Positions 53,549 through 63,066 are shown, counted from the first letter of the stretch. The stretch: 64,000 nucleotides of DNA from Microcella alkaliphila (GCF_002355395.1 NZ_AP017315.1:2542001-2606000), one strand, 5' to 3'. Notes: a model not told the origin generated them from the sequence alone. A program made the numbers and translations.

Positions 53549-55027
53549 ATGGCTGAGGCAGTCGACAACATGTCGACGATCGCGCTCGTGGTGACGGTGA
53601 TCTTGATCGCCGTCGACATCACGATCCGCATCGTGGCGCTGTTCGTCGTGCCGCGGAACCGACGCCCGCAGACCGCGATGGCGTGGCTGTTGGCGATCTT
53701 CTTTCTGCCCTACGTCGGGTTCATTCTCTTCCTGCTGTTCGGCTCGCGACGTCTGCCGAAGTCGCGACGCGAGAAGCAGCGCGAAATCAACGAGTACATC
53801 ATCGAGACCACCGAGGGAATGGATCGCGTTTCGCGCGACAACCCGTGGCCGCCGTGGCTGGAGCCGATCGTCGAGCTGAACCGGGCGCTCGGGGCGATGC
53901 CGCTCGTCGGAGACAATTCGGCCGAGATCATCACCGACTACAGCGCTTCGTTCGAGACGATGACGGCGGAGGTCGACGCCGCGACGAAGACCGTGCACGT
54001 CGAGTTCTACATCGTGTCGTTCGACCACGAGACGGAGCCCTTCTTTGCCGCGGTGGAGGCTGCCGTCCGGCGCGGTGTGACCGTCCGCATCCTGTTCGAC
54101 CACATTGCGACGCTGCGCGTGCCCGGATACCGACGCACTCTTGCGCGCCTGCGCGAGACGGGCGCCGAGTTCCACGCCATGCTGCCGGTGCGCCCGTGGC
54201 GCGGCCAGTGGCAACGCCCCGATCTGCGCAACCACCGCAAGTTCTTGATCGTGGATGGTCGGGTCGCGTTCACGGGGTCACAGAACCTGATCGAGCGCGG
54301 CTACAAGCGCAAGAAGCACTGGGCGGGAACGCTCGAGTGGCGCGAGCTGATGGTGCGCTTCGAGGGTCCGATCGTGACGGGCATCGACGCGCTGTTTGCG
54401 ACGGACTGGTATTCGGAGACGGACGAGCTGCTGCTGCGCGAGACGGCGTCGATTCCGAAAGAGTTGCCGGAGGACGACGTCGACGCGCAGGTGGTGCCGA
54501 GCGGTCCGGCGTTCGAGGGTGAGAACAATCTCCGCCTGTTCAACTCGCTGGTCTACGCCGCACAGCACCAGATTCAGATCTGTTCGCCGTATTTCGTGCC
54601 CGACGAGTCGATGCTGTACGCGATTACGACGGCGGCGCAGAGCGGCCTGGACGTGCAGTTGTTTGTCTCGGAGATCGGCGACCAGCCGATGGTGTTTCAC
54701 GCGCAGCGCTCGTACTACGAGGCGCTGTTGAAGGCGGGCGTGCGCATTTGGCTGTACCGCGCGCCGACCGTGTTGCACGCCAAGCACGTGACGATCGACG
54801 ACCAGGTCGCGGTGATCGGGTCGAGCAACATGGATATGCGCTCGTTCAGTCTGAACCTGGAGGTGTCGGTGATGGTGCGCGGTGCGCAGATCATCGCGGA
54901 TCTGCGCCGGGTCGAGCAGCTCTACCGCGAGAACTCGCACGAGCTGACGCTGGATGAGTGGCAGAAGCGGCCGCGACACATGGCGGCGTTTGACACGCTC
55001 GCTCGGGTGACGGCGACCGTTCAGTAG
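53549..55027 (+). CDS. cls: Cardiolipin synthase, phospholipase D type
   Basis: 492 residues: two N-terminal membrane helices (10-35 and 42-64), then two PLD domains with HKD motifs His229-Lys231-Asp236 (NHRKFLIVDG) and His410-Lys412-Asp417 (HAKHVTIDD). Makes cardiolipin from phosphatidylglycerol in the membrane. Many actinobacteria use a CDP-alcohol type enzyme instead; other PLD-family lipid synthases cannot be excluded. Confidence 0.9.
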   Translation: MAEAVDNMSTIALVVTVILIAVDITIRIVALFVVPRNRRPQTAMAWLLAIFFLPYVGFILFLLFGSRRLPKSRREKQREINEYIIETTEGMDRVSRDNPWPPWLEPIVELNRALGAMPLVGDNSAEIITDYSASFETMTAEVDAATKTVHVEFYIVSFDHETEPFFAAVEAAVRRGVTVRILFDHIATLRVPGYRRTLARLRETGAEFHAMLPVRPWRGQWQRPDLRNHRKFLIVDGRVAFTGSQNLIERGYKRKKHWAGTLEWRELMVRFEGPIVTGIDALFATDWYSETDELLLRETASIPKELPEDDVDAQVVPSGPAFEGENNLRLFNSLVYAAQHQIQICSPYFVPDESMLYAITTAAQSGLDVQLFVSEIGDQPMVFHAQRSYYEALLKAGVRIWLYRAPTVLHAKHVTIDDQVAVIGSSNMDMRSFSLNLEVSVMVRGAQIIADLRRVEQLYRENSHELTLDEWQKRPRHMAAFDTLARVTATVQ

Positions 55028-55041
55028 GGCATCATCGCTCT

Positions 55042-55446
55042 ATGGCGCAGAAGACGTTGCCGACGGATGTTCCTGTCGAGGATTTCCTGGCGGGCTTGGA
55101 TGCTCGGCGCGCGTCCGAGGGCGGCGAACTGGTCGCGCTCTTCCGCGACGTCACGGGCGAGGAGCCGGTGATGTGGGGGCCGAGCATCATCGGCTTCGGC
55201 GAGTACGAGTACACGTATGCGAGCGGGCACTCGGGGGTGTGGCCGAAGGCGGGATTCTCGCCCCGCAAGGCGGAGTTGTCTCTGTACGGGTTGCAGACCG
55301 CTGAGGGAGCGAGCGAGCTGCTCGACCGGTTGGGCCCGCATCGCCGCGGGGTTGACTGCGTGTACGTGCGCCGGCTCGACGCCGTTGACCAAGACGTGCT
55401 GCGCGAGCTCGTCGCCCTCTCCTGGAAGCACTACAGCAGCCACTAG
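55042..55446 (+). CDS. DUF1801 (YdhG-like) protein
   Basis: 134-residue small soluble protein with the family pattern EEPVMWGPSIIGFGEYEYTYASG and KAELSLYGL. Function unknown; homologues are single-domain alpha/beta proteins. Starts 15 bases after cls. A block of pentamer repeats begins within five bases of its stop. Confidence 0.88.
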   Translation: MAQKTLPTDVPVEDFLAGLDARRASEGGELVALFRDVTGEEPVMWGPSIIGFGEYEYTYASGHSGVWPKAGFSPRKAELSLYGLQTAEGASELLDRLGPHRRGVDCVYVRRLDAVDQDVLRELVALSWKHYSSH

Positions 55447-55450
55447 GCGG

Positions 55451-55540
55451 CTCGGCTCGGCTCGGCTCGGCTCGGCTCGGCTCGGCTCGGCTCGGCTCGG
55501 CTCGGCTCGGCTCGGCTCGGCTCGGCTCGGCTCGGCTCGG
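55451..55540. repeat. Eighteen tandem copies of CTCGG
   Basis: Ninety bases of perfect pentanucleotide repeat directly after the DUF1801 stop codon. It lies outside any gene I can support; length variation by slippage is likely. Confidence 0.97.
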
Positions 55541-55547
55541 ACCAACC

Positions 55548-55743
55548 CCTACCCCCTCCACCGCCTTCCAAAGACGCGGTAGAACGAATCTCCATCACCA
55601 TCCCGGTACGGAGACGCCTTCGCATCTCCGCCGTTTCGGAAGCGCGGAATGAAATGCGTTTCGCGTTCCCGAGATTTTGGAAGGGGTCGGACGGGGAGTC
55701 GGTTCAGGTTTCCGCGTCTTTGGAAGGTGCTGGAGGGGGTAGG
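55548..55743. mobile_element. MITE-like element with 32-base terminal inverted repeats
   Basis: Ends CCTACCCCCTCCA...TCCAAAGACGCGG (55548-55579) and its complement (55712-55743) match at 30 of 32 positions. The 132-base interior is non-coding and AT-richer. No target duplication visible. Could also be a very long structured terminator. The remaining bases to 55858 show no gene. Confidence 0.6.
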
Positions 55744-55858
55744 CAAGTTCACGGGGGTGGGTCACCGGTCGCTCCTCCCGCGGAGCACCTCGGCACGGCA
55801 GTCCCCGGGTTGGCCAAGGCGGGCAGGGCGAGCCGGCGCCTCTCGGCACACTGCATCC

Positions 55859-56392
55859 ATGTCACGGGAGCGAGACGCGCGGGCGAGCGCGGGATGGAAT
55901 CCGCGCTACGCGGGTGGCTTCGACGGGTTCGACGCGTTCATCCGCCACAGAGGTGGGATTGTCAGACGATCCGACCTGCTGCAGGCGGGATGGACGGACG
56001 ACGAACTCCGCATCGCCTACGGCTACTGGGGTCGCCCAGAGCGCCTGCGCCACGGCTGGTATTGCGTGCCCGAGCTACCTGACGACGTCCGCCGCGCGTG
56101 GAAAGCAGGCGGACCGCTCGCATGCATCAGCGCCATCCGGTGGTACGCGGGCGAGCCAATCGGAGACACAATCCACATCGCAATGCACGACCATCGGCAC
56201 CCGCGCCACCGGCACGCGCACGCGCACGGACACTCACAAGCCGCGGCATTCGCGGCCCCCGTCATCCACTGGCACGACGCCGATGACGCCGCAGAAAACG
56301 CCTGGGCGGTGCCGCTCGAGCTCGCACACCGTCAGGCAGCGACCTGTGCGGCCGCCCGGCGCGACGAACTCGCCAGACTCAGTCGCGGCTGA
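55859..56392 (+). CDS. Short AbiEi-type N-terminal domain protein
   Basis: 177 residues. The first 75 look like the winged-helix domain of AbiEi-family antitoxin proteins (DAFIRHRGGIVRRSDLLQAGWTDDEL... YCVPELPDDVRRAW). A His-rich stretch (residues 100-125, HDHRHPRHRHAHAHGHS) and PLELAHRQAAT follow. Actinobacterial relatives usually continue into a DUF559 nuclease-like domain, absent here, so it may be truncated. ATG stands six bases after CACACT, a weak -10. No toxin partner nearby. Overlaps the convergent reductase by 14 bases. Confidence 0.6.
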   Translation: MSRERDARASAGWNPRYAGGFDGFDAFIRHRGGIVRRSDLLQAGWTDDELRIAYGYWGRPERLRHGWYCVPELPDDVRRAWKAGGPLACISAIRWYAGEPIGDTIHIAMHDHRHPRHRHAHAHGHSQAAAFAAPVIHWHDADDAAENAWAVPLELAHRQAATCAAARRDELARLSRG

Positions 56393-57728
56393 TGCGCACC
56401 ATCTCGTCGCGCGGCACGACCTTGATGCGCTCGCGACCCCGGGCATCACCCAACTCGCGCTCGTGCGCGTCCAGGCGGTGCCAGCCCTCGAGGTCCGTGA
56501 AGAGCACGCCTCGCGACTGCAGCAGATCCAGCACCGCCTGCTCGTCCGGCTCGGCCGGCTGCCACCACGAGCCCTGATCCTTCACCAGGTGCTTGATCGT
56601 CTCCATCGCGTCCGACTTCGTGTGACCGATCAGGCCGACCGGGCCACGCTTGATCCACCCGGTGGCGTACACACCCGGCATCACCGCGTTATCGTCAGCC
56701 AACACCTGACCCTCGTGATTCGGAATCAGACCGTGGCGCTCGTCGTACGGAATCCCATCCAACGGCGAGCCGAAGTAGCCCACCGCGCGGTACACCGCCT
56801 GCACCGGAACCTCGCGGAACTCGCCCGTACCCACCACGCCACCGGCACCGTCCGGGCGGGTGCGCTCGTACCGGAACGCCGACACCCGGCCATCCGAGCC
56901 GAGCACCTCCACCGGCTTCGCGTAGAAGTGCAGGTGCAGACGCCGAGACGCAGAACCGGTCTCGCGCGCCCGCCACTGCGAAAACACCTTGTCGATCACA
57001 AACAGCTGCTTGTTCGACTGGATCGCCGCCCGCGACGCATCGTCGTAGTCGAAGTCCTCGTCGTACACGATCATGTCGACATCGTTCAGCTCGCCCAGCT
57101 CGCGCAACTCGAGCGGCGTGAACTTCACCTGCATGGGACCTCGGCGACCAAACACATGCACGTCCGTCACCGGCGATGCCTCGAGACCCGCGTGCACGTT
57201 GTCGGGGATCTCCGTCGGCAGCAGGTCCTGCGGGTGCTTCGCCAAGATGCGCGCCACATCCAACGCGACGTTCCCATTGCCAATGACCGCAACCGAGCGG
57301 GCCTCCAGCGGCCACTCGCGCGGAACATCCGGGTGCCCGTCGTACCAGCTGACGAAGTCGGCGGCGCCGTACGAGCCATCCAGGTCGATCCCCGGGATGG
57401 TGAGATCAGCATCCTTGATCGCGCCGGTCGCGAAGATGACCGCGTTGTAGTGGCGCTTCAGGTCGTCGAGCGTGATATCGGTGCCGTAGTTGACGTTGCC
57501 GAAGACGCGGATGTCACCCGAATCGAGCACCTCGCGCAGAGCGTTGATGATGCCCTTGATGCGCGGGTGGTCGGGCGCGACGCCGTAACGCACCAGGCCG
57601 TAGGGCGCGGGCAGGCGGTCGAACAGATCGATCGACACCTCAAACGAGCGCTCGTGCTTCAGCAGGATGTCGGCGGCGTAAATGCCGGCGGGTCCGGCTC
57701 CGACGATGGCGAGACGCAGCTTGCTCAT
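56379..57728 (-). CDS. fprA: Ferredoxin/flavodoxin-NADP reductase, FprA type
   Basis: 449-residue flavoprotein of the adrenodoxin-reductase family: FAD loop AIVGAGPAGIYAADIL, LVRYGVAPDHPRIK, NADPH loop VIGNGNVALDVARIL, and GYFGSPLDGIPYDE plus ATGWIKRGPVGLIGHTKSDA. Moves electrons between NADPH and ferredoxin. The C-terminal tail of about 40 residues ends with a basic RERIKVVPRDEMVRIS. Confidence 0.93.
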   Translation of the reverse strand: MSKLRLAIVGAGPAGIYAADILLKHERSFEVSIDLFDRLPAPYGLVRYGVAPDHPRIKGIINALREVLDSGDIRVFGNVNYGTDITLDDLKRHYNAVIFATGAIKDADLTIPGIDLDGSYGAADFVSWYDGHPDVPREWPLEARSVAVIGNGNVALDVARILAKHPQDLLPTEIPDNVHAGLEASPVTDVHVFGRRGPMQVKFTPLELRELGELNDVDMIVYDEDFDYDDASRAAIQSNKQLFVIDKVFSQWRARETGSASRRLHLHFYAKPVEVLGSDGRVSAFRYERTRPDGAGGVVGTGEFREVPVQAVYRAVGYFGSPLDGIPYDERHGLIPNHEGQVLADDNAVMPGVYATGWIKRGPVGLIGHTKSDAMETIKHLVKDQGSWWQPAEPDEQAVLDLLQSRGVLFTDLEGWHRLDAHERELGDARGRERIKVVPRDEMVRISRD

Positions 57729-57776
57729 GCTCGAGGGGGTTCCTTCAACTGATCGGTGGGCAAAATGCGGCTGACT

Positions 57777-58892
57777 CTACCGGCTGCGATCGACGACGGC
57801 CTCGGCGAACTTCGTCAGCGCCTTCTTCACCGGCCCGGCGGGCAGGGTGTCGAGTGCGGCGACCGCGTCGGACGCCCAGCGGCGCGCCTCGTCGTAGGTG
57901 CGCTCGGTGACGGGGTGCGCGCGCAGTTCAGCGACGGCGGCGGCGAACTCTGCCTCGCGCACCGGGTCGGACTCGTCGTCGGCACCGTTGACGCTCTGCT
58001 CGATGCGCAACAGCAGCGCCGCCGCGTCGGCGTCGGTCATCGCCTCGCGGCGCAGATAGAGCAGCGGCAAGGTGGCGACGCCGGAGCGCAGGTCGGTGCC
58101 CTGCGGCTTACCGGTGTCGGCGTCGGGCTCGGAGAGGTCGATCACGTCGTCGACCAGCTGGAAGGCGACGCCGATCTTCTCGCCGAAGGCGACGACAGGC
58201 TCGACGTACTCGTCGCACGCGTTCGAGAAGATGACGCCCATCTGAGCGGCCGCGGCGATGAGCGAGCCGGTCTTGTCGGCGAGCACCTGCAGGTAGTGCT
58301 CGACGGCGTCGTCGTCGGGCCGCGGGCCGAGGGTCTCGTGCAGCTGGCCGAGGCACAGCCGCTCGAAGGTGTCGGCCTGCAGCTTGATGGAGCGCTCGCC
58401 GAGGCTCGCGACGAGCTTCGACGCCCGGGCGAACAGCAGGTCGCCGGTGAGGATCGCCACCGAGTTGCCCCACACGCTCTGCGCGCTCGGCACGCCCCGG
58501 CGCATCTCGGCCTCGTCCATGACGTCGTCGTGGTACAGCGACGCGAGGTGGGTGATCTCGATGGCCTGGGCGGCGGTGATCACGTCGTCGATGGCACCGT
58601 CGCCGAGCTGCGCGGTGAGCAGCGTCAGCACGGGGCGGATGCGCTTGCCGCCGGCCTCCAGCAGATAGCGCGAGGTGACGTCGGCCATGTCGTCGGCGAA
58701 GCTGACCTCGCGCAGCAGGCCAGCTTCCACCTTCTCAAGCCCCTGCTCGATGGCGTCGGCGAAGCGGCGCTCTTCACTGGACGCGAACAGCTTTTCGCCG
58801 AGGCCGAGCGACGCCGAGAGCGTCTTGCTGCGGCGTGCGAGCGGGGTACTCGGTGTCACGGTCGGCCGATCGTTGAAAGTGGTCGGGGTCAC
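57777..58892 (-). CDS. Polyprenyl diphosphate synthase (menaquinone side chain)
   Basis: 371-residue trans-prenyltransferase with the two Asp-rich motifs LYHDDVMDEAEMRRG and FQLVDDVIDLSEP, plus GGKRIRPVLTLL. Small-side residues before the first motif suggest a long product, fitting a menaquinone tail. GTG at 58892 overlaps the menG stop by GTGA; a second GTG 12 codons later is possible. Grouped with menG and menF. Confidence 0.9.
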   Translation of the reverse strand: MTPTTFNDRPTVTPSTPLARRSKTLSASLGLGEKLFASSEERRFADAIEQGLEKVEAGLLREVSFADDMADVTSRYLLEAGGKRIRPVLTLLTAQLGDGAIDDVITAAQAIEITHLASLYHDDVMDEAEMRRGVPSAQSVWGNSVAILTGDLLFARASKLVASLGERSIKLQADTFERLCLGQLHETLGPRPDDDAVEHYLQVLADKTGSLIAAAAQMGVIFSNACDEYVEPVVAFGEKIGVAFQLVDDVIDLSEPDADTGKPQGTDLRSGVATLPLLYLRREAMTDADAAALLLRIEQSVNGADDESDPVREAEFAAAVAELRAHPVTERTYDEARRWASDAVAALDTLPAGPVKKALTKFAEAVVDRSR

Positions 58893-59656
58893 TCGGCGGC
58901 GGCCGAGGACGAGGAGGAACGCGCGCGGCGGCGCTTGGCCACGGATGCACGGATCGCCGCGTCGAGCGGCTTGCGGCCGCGGTGCATGGCGACGACGCCG
59001 GCGGTGAGGTTGCGGTAGGCGACGCGCGTGAAGCCGGCCGCGCGCATCCACTGGCAGAGGGTGGCCTGGTCGGGCCAGTCGGCGATCGACTCGAACAGGT
59101 ACTCGTAGGCGTCGGCGTTGGAGCTGGCGACCTTCGCGATGTGCGGCATCACGTGCTTCAGGTAGGCGTGGTAGCCGGCGCGCAGCACGCCGATGGGCGG
59201 GCGCGAGAACTCGGTGATGACGATGCGACCGCCTGGCTTCGTCACCCGATACATCTCGGCGAGCGCCTTCTGCGGGTGCTGCACGTTGCGCAACCCGAAG
59301 CTGATGGTGACGGCGTCGAACTCGTCGTCACCGAAGGGCAACTGCTCGGCGTCGCCGACGACGAACTCGAGCTGCGGGTGGCGGCGGCGCCCCTCGGCGA
59401 CCATGCCCTCCGAGAAGTCGACGCCGACGACGGTCGCGCCGGTCTTCGCGAAGGCGGCAGAACTGGTGCCGGTGCCGGCGGCGATGTCGAGGATGCGCTC
59501 GCCCGGTTGCGGGTCGACGGCACGCACCGTGGCGATGCGCCAGAGGGCCGAATTGCCGACGGAGAGCACCGCGTTTGCCCGGTCGTAGCGCGGCGCCACG
59601 TCGTCGAACATGGCGGCGACGGCGCTCGGCTGCTTGCTCAAATCGGCCTTCGTCAC
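58889..59656 (-). CDS. menG: Demethylmenaquinone methyltransferase
   Basis: 255-residue SAM enzyme for the last step of menaquinone synthesis. PDFVAxMFDxVAPRYD-like start (AAMFDDVAPRYDRANAVLS), SAM loop ILDIAAGTGTSS, and SFGLRNVQHPQKAL. GTG at 59656 is six bases after TAGACT (59663-59668), so leaderless. Divergent from menF. Confidence 0.94.
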   Translation of the reverse strand: MTKADLSKQPSAVAAMFDDVAPRYDRANAVLSVGNSALWRIATVRAVDPQPGERILDIAAGTGTSSAAFAKTGATVVGVDFSEGMVAEGRRRHPQLEFVVGDAEQLPFGDDEFDAVTISFGLRNVQHPQKALAEMYRVTKPGGRIVITEFSRPPIGVLRAGYHAYLKHVMPHIAKVASSNADAYEYLFESIADWPDQATLCQWMRAAGFTRVAYRNLTAGVVAMHRGRKPLDAAIRASVAKRRRARSSSSSAAAE

Positions 59657-59662
59657 AGCCCG

Positions 59663-59668
59663 AGTCTA
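59663..59668 (-). promoter_or_regulatory. -10 box for leaderless menG transcript
   Basis: TAGACT, then six bases to the GTG at 59656. Confidence 0.55.
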
Positions 59669-59736
59669 GTGAGTGCTCGCCCGAGGTTCGCCGTGAGCGG
59701 CCTGGGGAGCCCCGGTGTGCGGAGTAGCCTCGGAGG

Positions 59737-61014
59737 GTGACGTCGAGCCCCCCTCCCGCGGTGCGTCTGCGGGCCGTGACGACGGTGGTTGCACTCGACG
59801 GACCGTTGATGGGGTTTGCCGACCCCGCGCATCCCCTGGTCGCGCTGCGCCGCGGCGACGGGATCGTCGGCATCGGCGAGGTGTGGCGCGGCGAGTTCCG
59901 TGGGGCGAGCAGATTCGCGGATGCTGCCCGCACCTGGCGCACGCTCGCTGACGCCGCCGAGGTGGCTGACCCGGTGCACCGCGCGGGCTCGGGGCTCGTC
60001 GCGTTCGGCAGCTTCGCGTTCGCCGACGACTCGGGCGCGGCGAGCGTTCTCGTGGTACCCGAGACGATCGTCGGACGGCGCGATGGGGTGGCGTGGGTGA
60101 CGCGCATCTCGGTGACCGGCACGGGCGAGCAGTCGGCCGACGCCGAGCCAGTGCCGGGCGCTGGGCGCCTTCCGGCCGAGACACCGATCGGCGAGCGCCC
60201 CCGGGCCACCCTCGCCGCCGCAACCCTCAGCCGCGACGACTTCGTGGCGACGGTCGGCCGCGCGATCGAGCGCATTCGGGCCGGCGACGTCGAGAAGGTG
60301 GTGATCGCGCGGGACGCGACCGCGAGCATCCCGGCCGATGCCGACCGCCGCGCCATCGTGACGGAGCTTGCCGAGGCCTACCCCGACACGCTCGCCTTCG
60401 CCGTCGACGGGCTGATCGGCGCGAGCCCGGAGACGCTCGTGAGCGTGCACGCCCGCGAGGCGAGCGCGCGCGTGCTGGCGGGCTCGACCGCCCGCGGGGC
60501 CGACGCCGCCGAGGACGCTGCGGCCGCCACCCAGCTCGCGACGAGTCAGAAGGACCTCGACGAGCACGAGTTCGCCGTGCAGAGCGTACTGAAGGCCGTG
60601 CGCCCGCACGTGACGGCGGTGACCGCGAGTGAGGCTCCGTTCACGCTGAAGCTGCCGAACCTGTGGCACCTCGCGACCGACGTCGAGCTCGAGCTCGCCG
60701 AAGACTCGAGCGGGCTCGACCTGGTCGCGGCCCTGCACCCGACGGCCGCCGTCGCGGGCTCTCCCACGGACGCGGCGCTCGCCCTGATCGCCGAACTCGA
60801 GCCGTTCGACCGCGGCCGCTACGCCGGCCCCGTCGGCTGGATCGACCAGGACGGCGACGGCGAGTGGGTCATCGCGCTGCGCTGCGCGCGCATCGATGAC
60901 GACGGGATGCTCGTGGCGCACGCCGGCGCCGGCATCGTCATCGACTCCGACCCCGTCGCCGAGCTCGCGGAGACGCGGATGAAGTTCCGGCCCATCGCCG
61001 ACGCGCTGCGGTAG
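59737..61014 (+). CDS. menF: Isochorismate synthase
   Basis: 425-residue chorismate-binding enzyme: KVVIARDATA, GASPETLVSV, LAGSTARG, HPTAAVAGSPTDAAL, YAGPVGWID and the acid-rich end AGAGIVIDSDPVAELAET. Converts chorismate to isochorismate, the entry to menaquinone or a siderophore; neighbours favour menaquinone. GTG at 59737 follows TAGCCT by six bases; GGAGG touches the start codon, too close for a ribosome site. A GTG seven codons later is possible. Confidence 0.9.
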   Translation: MTSSPPPAVRLRAVTTVVALDGPLMGFADPAHPLVALRRGDGIVGIGEVWRGEFRGASRFADAARTWRTLADAAEVADPVHRAGSGLVAFGSFAFADDSGAASVLVVPETIVGRRDGVAWVTRISVTGTGEQSADAEPVPGAGRLPAETPIGERPRATLAAATLSRDDFVATVGRAIERIRAGDVEKVVIARDATASIPADADRRAIVTELAEAYPDTLAFAVDGLIGASPETLVSVHAREASARVLAGSTARGADAAEDAAAATQLATSQKDLDEHEFAVQSVLKAVRPHVTAVTASEAPFTLKLPNLWHLATDVELELAEDSSGLDLVAALHPTAAVAGSPTDAALALIAELEPFDRGRYAGPVGWIDQDGDGEWVIALRCARIDDDGMLVAHAGAGIVIDSDPVAELAETRMKFRPIADALR

Positions 61015-61022
61015 CACGGGCC

Positions 61023-61847
61023 TCAGGTCGCGGCGAGCCGCTGCTTTTCGGCGTCGACGTCGTAGCTCGCTATCGGCCACTGCGGGTCGATGCGTTCGAG
61101 CGCGTCGGTGAGCAGCGCCTGCACGGCGAGGCGGGCGTACCACTTGCGGTTGCCCGGGATGACGTACCAGGGCGCCTCCTCGGTCGAGGTGCGCTGGATC
61201 GCAAGCTCGTAGGCACGCTGGTAGTCGTCCCACAGCATCCGTTCGGCGATGTCGTTGGTCGTGTACTTCCAGTGCTTGTCGGGGCGCTCGAGGCGCTCGG
61301 TGAGCCGCGCCTTCTGCTCGTCGGCCGAGATGTGCAGCATGACCTTCACGACGCTGATGCCCGTGCGCTCGAGGCGTCGCTCGAACTCGACGATGTCGTC
61401 GTAGCGCTGCTCGATCTCGGCGGCCGGCGCGAGCTCGCGCACCCGCCCGATCAGCACGTCTTCGTAGTGCGAGCGGTCGAAGACCCCGATGCGGCCGACG
61501 GGTGGCAACTCACGCTCGATGCGCCAGAGAAAGTGGTGGCTGAGCTCCTTCTCGGTCGGCTTCTTGAAGGTGGCGAGGTGCACGCCCTGCGGGTCGACGG
61601 AGCCGACGACGTGGCGCACGATGCCGCCCTTGCCGGCCGAGTCCATGCCCTGCAACACGAGCAGCACGCGGCGTCGCTCGCCCGCGGTGCTGGCCGCGAA
61701 CAGGCGCTCTTGCAGATTGCTGAGGTGGTCAACGCCGGCCGCGAGTGCCTCCTGCCCCGCAGCCTTGTCACCGTCGAAGCCGGGCGTCGCGTTCGGGTCG
61801 CGGTCGGCGAGGCGGGTCAGGGCGTCGGCGCGCAGCAGTTCGATCAT
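61023..61847 (-). CDS. ppk2: Polyphosphate kinase 2 family protein
   Basis: 274 residues, single PPK2 domain: Walker A LQGMDSAGKGG at 66-76, Walker B VFDRSHYEDVL, and lid WKYTTNDIAERMLWDDYQ. Transfers phosphate between polyphosphate and nucleotides; class I/AMP- or ADP-phosphorylating forms look alike, so direction is open. ATG at 61847 is seven bases after TAGCGT (61855-61860), a leaderless start. Convergent with menF. 61848-61984 shows nothing further. Confidence 0.9.
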   Translation of the reverse strand: MIELLRADALTRLADRDPNATPGFDGDKAAGQEALAAGVDHLSNLQERLFAASTAGERRRVLLVLQGMDSAGKGGIVRHVVGSVDPQGVHLATFKKPTEKELSHHFLWRIERELPPVGRIGVFDRSHYEDVLIGRVRELAPAAEIEQRYDDIVEFERRLERTGISVVKVMLHISADEQKARLTERLERPDKHWKYTTNDIAERMLWDDYQRAYELAIQRTSTEEAPWYVIPGNRKWYARLAVQALLTDALERIDPQWPIASYDVDAEKQRLAAT

Positions 61848-61984
61848 GCGTGCGACGCTACGCGGCCGGGTGGCTCGCGTCGAGGGCGTTGTCGGCGGCA
61901 CGCTCCTCTTGGCGCCGGGAAAACGCAACCCGCAACGTGGGCGAGGTACATGCGCTTCTCGCCCACGCAGTACGAGACGGTGGC

Positions 61985-62242
61985 TTAGGTCTTATGGTGC
62001 CGGGTACGAAGTGCCGCGCGGATACCGATGACGATCAGCAACAGCACACTGAGGCCGCCGCTAACCGCCATTACATTTAGGGAAGCAAATCCCACTATTG
62101 CTGGCCAGTTTGTGTCAGTGTCTGTTCCCGGCCAAAATTCAGTGCCGTTTGCTCGATAGATGCTGGTGAGGCCCGCTACGATGGCGAATGTCAACACCGA
62201 CAAACCAAGAATTCCCAAACATCCAACTAGTAGCTTTTTCAT
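61985..62242 (-). CDS. Small two-helix membrane protein, paralogue A
   Basis: 85 residues with helices at about 5-28 and 48-76 and a short loop RANGTEFWPGT between. Paralogue of the protein at 63570-63857, sharing RANG, FWPGT, NWPA and the tail IGIRAALR. Starts seven bases after the DUF2599 stop, so probably co-expressed with it. Function unknown. DNA is AT-richer than the chromosome around it. Confidence 0.75.
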   Translation of the reverse strand: MKKLLVGCLGILGLSVLTFAIVAGLTSIYRANGTEFWPGTDTDTNWPAIVGFASLNVMAVSGGLSVLLLIVIGIRAALRTRHHKT

Positions 62243-62249
62243 CTCGTGC

Positions 62250-63023
62250 CTACTTGATTCTGTTGCAGCGGTCCCAGGGGTTTGCGATCGACTGCCATGA
62301 AAGCGCTGGTTGCCATGACTCCATGTTGTAGACCCCAGGCGGGAAGTATGCACCCACGACGTGACATACGAATTGTTGCTCAATGTTCCAGTTCCAAAAT
62401 CCGATCTTTCCCTGTGAAGTAAGGTGAGCACGCACGTGGTCCACGTGAGGCGAGTGCAGGTTCCAGGCAATCTGCTTGCGGCCGGCCGCCGTAGGATTCG
62501 CGTCTACTCTGTACCCACGCGGAAGATTTGTGACGACGTTAACCCAGGAGTACCAAACCGTACTTGCGGCGGCGACCGCATACACAGGGTAAGTCGGTGA
62601 CTGACCCGGAGCCACCATCTGGGTGATCGTTGTGCCATCGATGACGATCTCGGTCGCCACTGGGTTGCCTTCTGCATCAGTCGAACCGCCATCGACAACG
62701 CCGCCCACAAGCTGGCCGTGTTCACCGGTGAGCAGAACAGTTGTGGTGTCAGTGGCGCCACGAATCGTTGCACCTTGCACGTCCTCGGATAGCTCGAGTT
62801 CGTAGGTCGCAACATCTCCGTCGAGGAGGGTGGTCGTCGTGAGAAGGGTCGCGCCATCGTCAACGATTTGCGGGTCCGGACTGGGCGCAACGAGGCGAGA
62901 AGATTGCGCGTCGGCTGCAAATCGGATAGTGAAGCTTCCGCCCGGGCCGCTCAGGCCCGCGCCTCCACCCTCGATCTCTACGGTCGCTTCCGCCCGTGAA
63001 GCTCCCTCGGGAACAGATGGCGA
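62250..63023 (-). pseudogene. DUF2599 domain protein, 5' end lost
   Basis: The frame is open from 63023 to 62250 but the only start codon in it is a GTG at 62780, and there is no signal peptide. The visible protein has a Thr/Gly/Ala-rich beta region, then about 100 residues matching DUF2599: WYSWVNVVTNLP, NPTAAGRKQIAWNL, CHVVGAYFPPGVYNMESWQP and CNR near the end (paired Cys, Trp). DUF2599 proteins are normally secreted, so a 5' part is missing; a stop (TGA 63024-63026) closes the frame beside a six-G run. A 176-residue product from GTG 62780 remains possible. Confidence 0.55.
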
Positions 63024-63066
63024 TCATCGGGGGGAGCAGCTGCTGTTAGAGAGCTTGCGGCCACGG

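Noticed and set aside
55447..55625. Reading frames through the CTCGG repeat
   Set aside because: A pentamer repeat is open in all frames; none has a ribosome site or a recognisable continuation.
62830..63066. Extension of the 63067 gene upstream to 62830
   Set aside because: That part mirrors the DUF2599 frame on the other strand and has no motif or ribosome site of its own.
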